Shown here in pieces: positions 27,600-35,278 of a DNA stretch of 37,934 nt. The notes below the pieces were generated by a model, which did no database searches, was not told the DNA's origin, and was given only the letters and a program-made list of their open reading frames with translations. This stretch comes from Planctomycetes bacterium GWF2_42_9 (GTDB taxonomy: Bacteria > Planctomycetota > Phycisphaerae > Sedimentisphaerales > UBA12454), in contig MHYA01000030.1 of the NCBI GenBank assembly GCA_001825675.1, positions 11,969-49,902 of the forward strand, written 5' to 3'. The stretch's first letter is position 1, and each line of letters starts with the position of its first letter. The translations under genes and the position numbers were made by a program.

Positions 27600-28379
27600 T
27601 TATTTTTTACGACGGAGGAAAAGACCGCCAAGACCCAGGAGCGACATTGTAATTGGTTCTGGAACAGCCTGGAAGGTCCAATATGTTGCGCCATCTGTAG
27701 CTTCGACAAAGTTACTCAAACCATTCAGACCGTTAGCAGTAATTTTGCCTGCAGCAATGTAAGCTTCAATTGTTGAACCAAGTGCGTATGGAACTTTCAG
27801 TGTTCCGCCGCTGATATCCGCACTGCTTACCTGACCATCAATGCCCATCCAGAAATTGTTTTTAGCAACAAGCACTCCGCCGTCAAGCTGGATATGTCCA
27901 ACAGCACCTTCAAACCACATTGTAACATATATGTCATTTGCTGTAACTGTTCCGCCTGTCATGTGGAGAGTACCAGTGCCGCCCTGACCAACTACAAGTG
28001 TAGCCGCGACATTCACAACGGCATTGTCCATAACATTGATAGTTGCGGTTGTCGCATCATCGAACTGTGCAATAACAACGTTGGTGGCAGTAAGGGTACC
28101 TGTACCTTTTACATTAAGCGTAGTTGTAAACCCATTGGTGTTAGCGCTGACAAGGTCGGAGCAAACAGCATTGTCACCAGATTCAATGTTGCACACTTCC
28201 GGACTTCCGTTCCAGCCATTAAAAGTTGCGCCAATAGTAGCGTCTGGGAGGCCGGAGTTATAAACCCAGTTGGAAGGATTAGTCCATTTGTGATCGCCTG
28301 TGTCAAAAAAATAATTGGCCGAGGCTAAACCACTGAAAGTAAGTAACAAAACAACAATTGGAATGATTTTTTTCAACAT
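27600..28379 (-). CDS. PEP-CTERM sorted secreted protein
   Basis: 259 residues, ATG with GGAG upstream. The signal peptide ends near residue 22 (SGLASA). The body is a beta-rich repeat module (VVIAQFDDATTATINVMDN, LVVGQGGTGTLHMTGG, YVTMWFEGAVGHIQLDGG) almost the same as residues 23-235 of the 1153-residue protein two genes downstream. The C-terminus has the PEP-CTERM signal: VPEP, a short hydrophobic stretch LGLGGLF and the basic tail LRRKK, recognised by an exosortase-type system for surface attachment. No enzyme motif is visible; it may be a glycan-binding or surface-layer protein. It is the first gene of the operon, directly behind operator 28525-28560, and a strong terminator follows it, suggesting it is made at higher level than its operon mates. 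Confidence 0.88.
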   Translation of the reverse strand: MLKKIIPIVVLLLTFSGLASANYFFDTGDHKWTNPSNWVYNSGLPDATIGATFNGWNGSPEVCNIESGDNAVCSDLVSANTNGFTTTLNVKGTGTLTATNVVIAQFDDATTATINVMDNAVVNVAATLVVGQGGTGTLHMTGGTVTANDIYVTMWFEGAVGHIQLDGGVLVAKNNFWMGIDGQVSSADISGGTLKVPYALGSTIEAYIAAGKITANGLNGLSNFVEATDGATYWTFQAVPEPITMSLLGLGGLFLRRKK

Positions 28380-28524
28380 CTTCGTTCTCCTTAAAAAAAA
28401 TAAAATTCAATAACTATTCATCACCATATAAAGACGTCTTACGGTGCCATTATTTTTATCTGCAGTTAAATACAGGCACATTAACCAACTTTAAATATAA
28501 CACTTAAACAGTTTCTTCGTATCT

Positions 28525-28560
28525 CCATTTTGCATAAAAACATAACCATATTGCGCAAAA
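28525..28560 (-). promoter_or_regulatory. Tandem operator and promoter of the PEP-CTERM operon
   Basis: On the coding (minus) strand the half-sites are TTTTGCGCAATATGG (distal) and TTTTATGCAAAATGG (proximal), 21 bp apart. TATATT, a good -10, starts exactly 25 nt beyond the proximal GG (28494-28499). The start codon is about 146 nt away, leaving a leader of about 110 nt. Confidence 0.78.
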
Positions 28561-28586
28561 CATTAAATAGATAATATTGCATTATT

Positions 28587-29957
28587 TCAAGCTTCCATCC
28601 TGCTGGGTTGAGCAACCTGTTCTTTAGTTTTACTGACATCTTTAATTGGAACAGGAACACGTCTCTGCACCATCCTGAATTGTCTTCCCAAAGCTGAAAA
28701 CATCGCTAAAACGTTATCTATCGGTGTATTAGCCTGGATATTATGTATTGTGTTAAAAACATAACCTGATTTTTGACCCAAAATATTCACTCGTTCAGCT
28801 ACTTCTTTATAAACTTCCTGCGGAGTTCCGAAAGGCAGAGTTTTTTGCGTATCCACGCCTCCGCCCCAGAATACAATTTTCCCGCCATATTTATCAACTA
28901 ACCCCTGCGGCTCCATTCCTTTGGCTGAACATTGAACAGGATTTAAAATGTCATAACCCGCATTGATGAAATTATTAATCAACGGTTCACAAGCTCCGCA
29001 GCAGTGTTTTATCGTTTTCCATTTGGTATGCGTATGAATCCAGTCATTAACTTTTTTCACATAAGGCAGATACAAATCATCATAAGCCTTAGGGCTGCAA
29101 AATAACGTATTCTGCGCGGCAAGATCAGTACCATCCATCCAGACCATCTGTATTTTGTCGCCAACGGCCTGATAAAGCATTTTCAGATTTTCGATCGCAA
29201 CCTCTGCCTGTGCCGCAAAAACTTCTTTTAAATAATCTTTGCGTAAAATTGTGCTTACATACCATTCTTCAATATCTCGAATACCTTTGGGATCTTTCAG
29301 AAATGGTGCAGGTACTAATGCCGCATCACCGAATGCAGTCCCCGGCACTGCCATTACAATAGCAAGGTTTGTATTAGTAAACAAATAATCAGCTCGTTTT
29401 TGATAGTAATTTAAATCCTCTTGTGAAAGCGTTGTAAATTCTTCAAGGTTATCAGTGGGATTAAGATCTGAATCATTAATCGGCTTTTGGCGAATTATTG
29501 TATCAAAATAAAAACCCTTTGAAGGCATTTTTCCAGAAGGCATCGCCGAAATATCGCCTTGCGGATACTGCATTATATTGCCGTCTTTGTCTGGTATTAT
29601 GTTGAATTTACCAGGAACCAAAACCTTCGTACCATCATGAAGCGTCCATGGTTTCCAATCGGAATTTTCAAATCCGAACATATTTTTCGGCGCTTCAAGC
29701 ATTGTTACATCTATTCCGAGAACTTCCTGCAGATCATACCCGATTTCTCCGAGCATTTGATATGGGTCGCTGACCTTTATTGGCTCATTAACATCGCTTA
29801 ATCCAAGAATCCGCCGAAGTTTAGATATAATACTTACATGCGCACCGCTGCAGCAGGTTCCACCTAAATCTACAGGTACACGGTCGGTTTGCTGGAAATT
29901 AATTGCCCCTACTACTCGCTCCCTGCTTGTCGTTCTATGTAGCGATTTCGAATTCAT
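28587..29957 (-). CDS. UroD-like protein, larger form with H-C-C-G-A-C motif
   Basis: 456 residues from the ATG at 29955-29957, chosen because RTTSRERVVGAINFQQTDRVPVD, just after it, is the usual UroD-like N-terminus; upstream ATG 30023 adds 22 unrelated residues. A UroD-type barrel is evident, with HCCGACEPL, LNPVQCSAKGM, FWGGGVDTQ and the C-terminal FNTIHNIQANTP. The extra cysteine after HCCG makes a possible three-residue metal site (H, C, C) as in zinc-dependent cobalamin methyltransferases. The gene stands alone with its own operator (30037-30072) between the PEP-CTERM operon and the regulator. A role in sugar use, possibly on a methylated sugar, is inferred from co-regulation only. A short tail of about 20 residues after the barrel is unusual. 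Confidence 0.8.
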   Translation of the reverse strand: MNSKSLHRTTSRERVVGAINFQQTDRVPVDLGGTCCSGAHVSIISKLRRILGLSDVNEPIKVSDPYQMLGEIGYDLQEVLGIDVTMLEAPKNMFGFENSDWKPWTLHDGTKVLVPGKFNIIPDKDGNIMQYPQGDISAMPSGKMPSKGFYFDTIIRQKPINDSDLNPTDNLEEFTTLSQEDLNYYQKRADYLFTNTNLAIVMAVPGTAFGDAALVPAPFLKDPKGIRDIEEWYVSTILRKDYLKEVFAAQAEVAIENLKMLYQAVGDKIQMVWMDGTDLAAQNTLFCSPKAYDDLYLPYVKKVNDWIHTHTKWKTIKHCCGACEPLINNFINAGYDILNPVQCSAKGMEPQGLVDKYGGKIVFWGGGVDTQKTLPFGTPQEVYKEVAERVNILGQKSGYVFNTIHNIQANTPIDNVLAMFSALGRQFRMVQRRVPVPIKDVSKTKEQVAQPSRMEA

Positions 29958-30036
29958 AAATATTACAATTCCTAAAATAAAAACCTGATTAATAGGATAA
30001 TAGTTATTATAATTCGAGTGCACTGCTACTTGATAA

Positions 30037-30072
30037 CCATTTTGCGTGAATATATCACCATTGTGCGCAAGT
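30037..30072 (-). promoter_or_regulatory. Tandem operator and promoter of the single UroD-like gene
   Basis: Coding-strand half-sites ACTTGCGCACAATGG and ATTCACGCAAAATGG, 21 bp apart. A consensus TATAAT begins exactly 25 nt after the proximal GG (30006-30011). The UroD-like start at 29957 is about 80 nt from the operator. The stop of the regulator gene (30085) is only 13 bp away on the other side. Confidence 0.8.
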
Positions 30073-30084
30073 TGCGGTTATTTG

Positions 30085-31239
30085 CTATTCCGGCTTTCTG
30101 TGTTGTCTGCGGAAATCACTTGGTGTAATACCCTTAAGTTCTTTGAAATAGCGTGAGATATGCGCAAAATCGGCATAACCTAATTTTGACGCGATTTGCG
30201 TTATTGTCATTGAATCATCTATAAGCAATTTTGTTATTTGCTCTATTCTCACTCGTTTGATTTCCTGATGAATCGAACGCTTAATTGCTTTTTGGAATCT
30301 CAATTCAAGGTTTCGCCTTGACATAGCGAGCGAATTCGCGACATCGCTGACCTGTATAACATGCTTGGAATCGCGAATGAACCTGACTGCATCCGCAACA
30401 ACCTTATCCTCTACGGCAAGTACGTCTGTTGATTGGCGTGTCAGGACGTGTGTCGGTTTTACGTAAATGTTATTATAATTTTTCGCACTTTTCCTGCTCA
30501 TCATCATTTTATGCAATAGTTCCGCCGCCGCATAACCCGCTGCCGGTGCGTCCAGTGCGACGCTTGATAATGGCGGATTACACAATTCACAAAACAATTC
30601 ATCGTTATCAACTCCGAGAACAGCGATTTCATCAGGCACATAAATTCCCGCGGCCTTGGCTGCTTCAGTAACATGCTGCCCGTGATCATCGTTACATGTA
30701 AATATTCCGATTGGCTTGGGCAAACTTTTAAGCCAGTTAATTAAAGATAATTGCTCTTTGTTCCAGTATCTTTCAAATCTGAATCGCGGTCGATTATATT
30801 GGTGCACATTAAAACCAGCCTGCGTAACACGTTCAACAAAACTTTTTTCACGATCGTCTGACCAGTGCATATCGTTGAACCCACAAAACGCATAATTCTT
30901 GAAACCTCTGTCTAAAAGGTGTTCGGCAGCCATTACCCCTATTGCAGAACAATCTCCCAGTATATTGGGGTATCCTGCTATAACTTCTTTTATTGCAATA
31001 GCTATGGCGGGCACTCCCGGCGGTATTAATTGGCTCACTGCTTTGGAAGATGGGATACGAGCTATTATGCCGTCAACTCCCCAGTTTGCCAGATTCGGCA
31101 AAGACCATGTCATTCCGCCCGGCTCAAGATAAAATGTCCACGGCCCGTGAAGCCGCGAATATTTCGTAATCCCATACAATAATTTGCGTCCATACGCACG
31201 AGAAGTCTCAATTAATAAAAGGACTTTAGGTTGTGCCAT
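30085..31239 (-). CDS. xylR: XylR-type transcription regulator (LacI-like sensor fused to AraC HTH)
   Basis: 384 residues from the ATG at 31237-31239, preferred over ATG 31254 because GGGATG stands 6 nt ahead. Residues up to about 270 form a periplasmic-binding-protein-like sugar sensor (VLLLIETSRAYGRKLLYGI, FTCNDDHGQHVTEAAKAAG, AVLGVDNDELFCELCNPPLS). The last 100 residues are an AraC-type double helix-turn-helix (SRRNLELRFQKAIKRSIHQE; ITQIASKLGYADFAHISRYF, KGITPSDFRRQHR). This is the architecture of E. coli XylR, which binds tandem direct repeats and activates transcription with xylose. Here the effector is unknown. The gene lies among five operators with 21-bp half-site spacing and is the best candidate to bind them. 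The symbol reflects architecture, not proven xylose response. Confidence 0.9.
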   Translation of the reverse strand: MAQPKVLLLIETSRAYGRKLLYGITKYSRLHGPWTFYLEPGGMTWSLPNLANWGVDGIIARIPSSKAVSQLIPPGVPAIAIAIKEVIAGYPNILGDCSAIGVMAAEHLLDRGFKNYAFCGFNDMHWSDDREKSFVERVTQAGFNVHQYNRPRFRFERYWNKEQLSLINWLKSLPKPIGIFTCNDDHGQHVTEAAKAAGIYVPDEIAVLGVDNDELFCELCNPPLSSVALDAPAAGYAAAELLHKMMMSRKSAKNYNNIYVKPTHVLTRQSTDVLAVEDKVVADAVRFIRDSKHVIQVSDVANSLAMSRRNLELRFQKAIKRSIHQEIKRVRIEQITKLLIDDSMTITQIASKLGYADFAHISRYFKELKGITPSDFRRQHRKPE

Positions 31240-31332
31240 TATATCATCCCGCAAAAAATTCTATTGTGTCTATATTAAAATTTCTTCTGGTTATGTTAAG
31301 AACAATTTCCTGCAAAAATTACATTATACTCT

Positions 31333-31368
31333 CTTTGCGCAATTTGGCGATATAAAAATGCAAAATGG
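31333..31368 (+). promoter_or_regulatory. Tandem operator of the symporter operon
   Basis: Half-sites CTTTGCGCAATTTGG (31333-31347) and AAAAATGCAAAATGG (31354-31368), 21 bp apart, oriented toward the plus-strand symporter gene. TATCCT at 31393-31398 is a possible -10, 24 nt after the proximal GG. The divergent regulator gene starts about 94 bp away on the other side, so this site could also affect the regulator's own expression. Confidence 0.75.
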
Positions 31369-31462
31369 CTTTTTATTTTTTAATTTGTTTATTATCCTAA
31401 TGATTTATATATCTACTTTTAATTAAATTTCTTAAGTATTTCAATGGCAGGTTAGAAAAAAT

Positions 31463-33076
31463 ATGATCGCATCCAGATTATCAATGCACCCTGTTGATAT
31501 AGCAATTATAATTTTATATTTTATTGGGATCGTTGTATTAGGATGCTGGGCCGGATGCAAAAAAAAACAAGGCACTGGAGAGAGTGGTTATTTTCTCGCC
31601 GGAAGAACATTAATCTGGCCAGTTATAGGATTATCGCTTTTTTCAACAAATATATCTACCGTCCATCTTGTGAGCCTTGCACAGGAAGGTTATGTAAACG
31701 GATTAGCATACGGCAGTTTTGAATGGATGGCAATTGTTCCGCTTTTAGCATTATCTTTGTTCTTCGCTCCTTTTTATATCAGAGCTAACATTGCAACATT
31801 ACCAGATTTCCTCGAAAAACGTTACAGCCGTCAATGCAGAGACTGGCTTGCAATCATATCTATAATATCGGCCATTTTTATACATATAGGGTTTTCGCTT
31901 TATACCGGCGCTGTAGTTTTACGAGGAATGTTTGGAGTTAATATAATCTTTAGTATTGTTGTCATTGCGATAGTAACTGGTTTATACACAGCTATCGGCG
32001 GTTTACTGGCTGTTGTGTTGACCGAATCAATCCAGACTATAATCCTGCTCGTGGGTGCGATTTGTATCACCGCCATAAGTTATTATCACGTCGGCGGCTG
32101 GTCGGGATTATCACAAAGCGTAGAACCCGTAAAACTTACTTTATTACGCTCATCTTCAGACCCCGCACAGCTTCCATGGTATTCTGTCTTTTTAGGTTAC
32201 CCTGTAATTGGATTGTGGTATTGGTGCGCTGACCAGACGATAGTGCAGAGAGTTTTAGGCGCAAAAGATGAAAACCATGCGCGTCTCGGCCCTCTTTTTG
32301 CCGGCTTTATAAAAATTTTGCCTGTATTTATTTTTGTATTGCCCGGACTTATTTGTCTGGCATTAATACGACAGGGTAAATTACCAAATACGCTTACAGA
32401 TTCAGGTGATACTTATGCATTTATGGTAAATAATCTCTTGCCTGTGGGGCTAAAAGGCCTTGTGGCCGCCGCTTTACTTGCAGCCCTTATGAGCACCGTC
32501 TCTGGAGCATTAAATTCAATCGCAACATTATTCAGTTATGATATTCTTAAACGTTATCATCCGAACGTTTCTGACAAAACGATGATTATGTCAGGGCGTA
32601 TCGTTACAGTTATCGCAATGATTGCCGCGATTATTTGGTCACCATTTGTAAGTCATTACAACAGTATCTTCCAGGGCATCACTGCAATTATCTGCTACAT
32701 AGCACCTCCCATCTCGGCTGTGTTTATTCTCGGCGTATTCTGGTCAAGGGCTTCTGCATCCGCGGCACTGGCTACTCTATGGAGCGGCTCTTTTTTAGGA
32801 ATTGTAGTTTTCATATTGGACTGGTTTAAAAATTCAACACACTGGTCAATACCGCCAATGATGTCAGCCTTCTATTTATTTGTGATTTGTCTGATTCTTA
32901 TGATTGTCGTTTCGCTATGCAGTCGTGAACAGCAGAAAAAAGGAAACGATATCCTTGTTTGGCGAAATCCTCTTGAAGCCTTTAAGAGCGACAAAAAGTT
33001 TAGCATATTTGATTATAGAATTGTCGCAGCATTATTAATTGCAATTTTTATTGGTTTATATATTGTCTTTAAATAA
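31463..33076 (+). CDS. Sodium:solute symporter (SSS/SGLT family)
   Basis: 537 residues with about 13-14 hydrophobic segments. Family features include GYFLAGRTLIWPVIGLSLFSTNIS near the N-terminus, the amphipathic TLPDFLEKRYSRQCRDW segment, LYTAIGGLLAVVLTESIQTIILL, WYWCADQTIVQRVLGAKDE and LAALMSTVSGALNS, which contains the conserved Na+-site serines. SGLT-type members carry sugars, and the WCADQ/QRVLGAK segment is typical of the sugar-transporting branch. The start at ATG 31463 has GCAGG about 11 nt upstream; ATG at residue 8 is an alternative. It heads an operon with two UroD-like genes and has its own operator at 31333-31368, so it probably imports the substrate those enzymes handle. Confidence 0.9.
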   Translation: MIASRLSMHPVDIAIIILYFIGIVVLGCWAGCKKKQGTGESGYFLAGRTLIWPVIGLSLFSTNISTVHLVSLAQEGYVNGLAYGSFEWMAIVPLLALSLFFAPFYIRANIATLPDFLEKRYSRQCRDWLAIISIISAIFIHIGFSLYTGAVVLRGMFGVNIIFSIVVIAIVTGLYTAIGGLLAVVLTESIQTIILLVGAICITAISYYHVGGWSGLSQSVEPVKLTLLRSSSDPAQLPWYSVFLGYPVIGLWYWCADQTIVQRVLGAKDENHARLGPLFAGFIKILPVFIFVLPGLICLALIRQGKLPNTLTDSGDTYAFMVNNLLPVGLKGLVAAALLAALMSTVSGALNSIATLFSYDILKRYHPNVSDKTMIMSGRIVTVIAMIAAIIWSPFVSHYNSIFQGITAIICYIAPPISAVFILGVFWSRASASAALATLWSGSFLGIVVFILDWFKNSTHWSIPPMMSAFYLFVICLILMIVVSLCSREQQKKGNDILVWRNPLEAFKSDKKFSIFDYRIVAALLIAIFIGLYIVFK

Positions 33077-33099
33077 TTATCTCTCGAGAAGAAACACTA

Positions 33100-34131
33100 A
33101 TGAACTCACGAGAACGAGTACTAACTGCTTTCGCTTATGAAGAACCTGACCGCGTGCCAATGTGGTGCGGTGCATCGGAGGAATTTTGGGCTAAGGCTCG
33201 GCAGGAACTTTCTTTGGACGATGAGGGACTTAGATTGCGTTTCCACGATGATTTTCGACGCGTATATGCAAAATACACCGGCCCATCACTAAAGCAAAAT
33301 TCAACTATCTTTGGAATTGAACGGGATGGAATGGGATATGGACAACCGCTCAATCACCCTCTTGCAAACGCTTCACTTACGCAAATACACGATTATCATT
33401 GGGCCACGCATAATCACATTGACGCCTCTGACATCGTAAAGCAGGCAAATAAATTTTCAAAACAGTATGCAATATTAGGCGGTGATTGGTCTCCATTCTG
33501 GCACGATGCTATCGATTTGCTTGGTATGGAAACGCTACTGATTAAAATGTACACCGAACCTCAAATCGTAGATGCCGTTCTGGAACACATTTCAGATTAT
33601 TATACAAATGTCAACATCAGGATTTTTGATATTGCCGCAAAGAGCATTGATATTTTCTTCATTGGTAATGATTTTGGCAGCCAAACAGGCCCCTTGGTCG
33701 GCGAACAGCTTTTTAGACGTTTTTTACTGCCTCATCTCAAAAAACTTATCGACGTTGGACATTCTTACAAATTAAAAGTAATGCTGCATTGCTGCGGAGG
33801 AATTTTCCCGCTCATCCCTTCTATGATAGAAGCAGGCCTTGATGGTTTACATGCCTTGCAGCCATCCTGCCACGGAATGGATATCGCCCAAATTAAGGCT
33901 AAATTTGGAAAAAAAATAGTTCTCAATGGCGCAATTGACTCTCATCATATCCTTATTGATGGAACAACTGATTTTGTGCGAACAAAAACAATAGAGACTT
34001 TGAAAATAATGAAACCCGGCGGCGGTTATATAGGCGGCGCAAGTCATGATACAATTTTAGAAGAAACTCCCCTCGAAAATGTATTGACAATGTTTGATAC
34101 TATTTTGAAAAATGGAACCTATAAAAAATGA
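33100..34131 (+). CDS. UroD-like protein, tandem pair member 1
   Basis: 343 residues. The N-terminus MNSRERVLTAFAYEEPDRVP is the standard opening of UroD-like methyltransferase relatives. The H-x-C-G motif appears as HCCGGIFPL, followed by ALQPSCHGMDI, with another cysteine that could complete a metal site, and NGAIDSHHIL. The gene begins 24 bp after the symporter and overlaps the next gene by 4 nt (ATGA), so the two UroD-like products are coupled. It has the usual length of the family and no signal peptide. A cytoplasmic sugar-modifying or methyl-transfer role is inferred from context only. Confidence 0.8.
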   Translation: MNSRERVLTAFAYEEPDRVPMWCGASEEFWAKARQELSLDDEGLRLRFHDDFRRVYAKYTGPSLKQNSTIFGIERDGMGYGQPLNHPLANASLTQIHDYHWATHNHIDASDIVKQANKFSKQYAILGGDWSPFWHDAIDLLGMETLLIKMYTEPQIVDAVLEHISDYYTNVNIRIFDIAAKSIDIFFIGNDFGSQTGPLVGEQLFRRFLLPHLKKLIDVGHSYKLKVMLHCCGGIFPLIPSMIEAGLDGLHALQPSCHGMDIAQIKAKFGKKIVLNGAIDSHHILIDGTTDFVRTKTIETLKIMKPGGGYIGGASHDTILEETPLENVLTMFDTILKNGTYKK

Positions 34132-35249
34132 ACTCAAAAGAAAGAATGCTGCGAGCTTTAAATCGTGAGAAACCAGACAGGCTTCCGGCAACCATTCATC
34201 AATGGCAGCAATACCATCTTGATACTTATATGGGCGGCGTTGATGCGTTAACAGCATTTAAACAGACAGGACTTGATGCGGCAATACAATATTTCGAGGC
34301 TATGGGACAATTTTGGATTCCGAACGCTGAAAAGTATATTGTTCAAACCGCGCAATGGCGCGAAGAGATTGAAGTTGTCAATGCCGACCCGCTTAATAAA
34401 CTTCTCTATCATACAATCAAAACGCCGGAAGGAGAATTGACTTACAAAACCGGCGGTAACCTGACAACAACATGGATTACGGAATATCTTGTAAAAAGAC
34501 ACGAAGATATTGATTTGATAAAAAAATATATGCCTGTGACAAAACTTAATAAAGAAAATGTAAAAAAAGTATACGATTCAATTGGCGATAACGGCATCCT
34601 GCGAGGCTTTGTTTGGGGCGACCAGGCCGGATGCTGGCAACACGCCTGCTGCTTGATGGACGTTAATCAGCTTATTTTGGAAGCTCTGGATAATCCTGAC
34701 TGGGTACATAAATTCCTTAAAATACTTCTCGACAAAAAACTTCATTTCATTGAAGTATCTCTAAAAGGAGCCAAATTCGACCTGATTGAAACCGGCGGCG
34801 GAGCAAGCAGCGATACGCTTATTTCCCCGAAAATGCACACCGAGTTTTGTATGCTTTATGACAAACAAATCCACCAGGCTCTCCATCGAATCGGCCATAA
34901 AAGCTCTTATCACACCTGCGGCGGAATGATGCACATTTTAGATAGTATTTTAAAAAATGAAACAGATGCTTCCGAAACGCTTTCGCCTCCGGGAGTCGGA
35001 GGGAATATAACAGAACCTGAAAAAGTAAGAGGCTTGTTCGGTGGAAAAGTTGCAATGATTGGCGGGATGGATCAGTTTAATATTCTCACTAACGGCACTA
35101 AACAAATGATTCGAAATGAAGTACGTCGTCTGTTTGAAGGTTTCGGCAAAAACGGCGGATATATTATGTCGGCAAGCGACCACTTTTTTGATGTACCGGC
35201 TGAAAATTTAAAAATATTCGCCGATGCTGCCAAAGAATGTACCTATTAA
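34128..35249 (+). CDS. UroD-like protein, tandem pair member 2
   Basis: 373 residues starting at an ATG that overlaps the previous stop (ATGA). MNSKERMLRALNREKPDRLP parallels the start of its upstream neighbour, pointing to an old tandem duplication, although the middles differ strongly. The H-x-C-G motif reads YHTCGGMMHI, and the second metal-type cysteine seen in the neighbour is replaced by LSPPGVGGNI. FGGKVAMIGGMDQFNIL and GGYIMSASDHFFDVP finish the barrel. The loss of that cysteine suggests the pair has split functions or works as a heteromer. It is the last gene of the symporter operon, with a weak bidirectional terminator just after it. Confidence 0.8.
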   Translation: MNSKERMLRALNREKPDRLPATIHQWQQYHLDTYMGGVDALTAFKQTGLDAAIQYFEAMGQFWIPNAEKYIVQTAQWREEIEVVNADPLNKLLYHTIKTPEGELTYKTGGNLTTTWITEYLVKRHEDIDLIKKYMPVTKLNKENVKKVYDSIGDNGILRGFVWGDQAGCWQHACCLMDVNQLILEALDNPDWVHKFLKILLDKKLHFIEVSLKGAKFDLIETGGGASSDTLISPKMHTEFCMLYDKQIHQALHRIGHKSSYHTCGGMMHILDSILKNETDASETLSPPGVGGNITEPEKVRGLFGGKVAMIGGMDQFNILTNGTKQMIRNEVRRLFEGFGKNGGYIMSASDHFFDVPAENLKIFADAAKECTY

Positions 35250-35254
35250 AAACT

Positions 35255-35275
35255 TCACAGCCGATGTGATTTTTT
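35255..35275. terminator. Weak bidirectional terminator between convergent genes
   Basis: TCACA (35255-35259), loop GCCGA and TGTGA (35265-35269) are followed by six T residues on the plus strand, with an A-run before the stem serving as the T-run on the other strand. It sits in the 29-bp gap between the UroD-like operon (+) and the mutarotase gene (-). The stem is only 5 bp, so efficiency is doubtful. Confidence 0.5.
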
Positions 35276-35278
35276 GTA

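Noticed and set aside
28380-28524. A riboswitch or structured leader before the PEP-CTERM gene
   Set aside because: The leader is AT-rich and I see no conserved riboswitch core or stable paired stems by eye.
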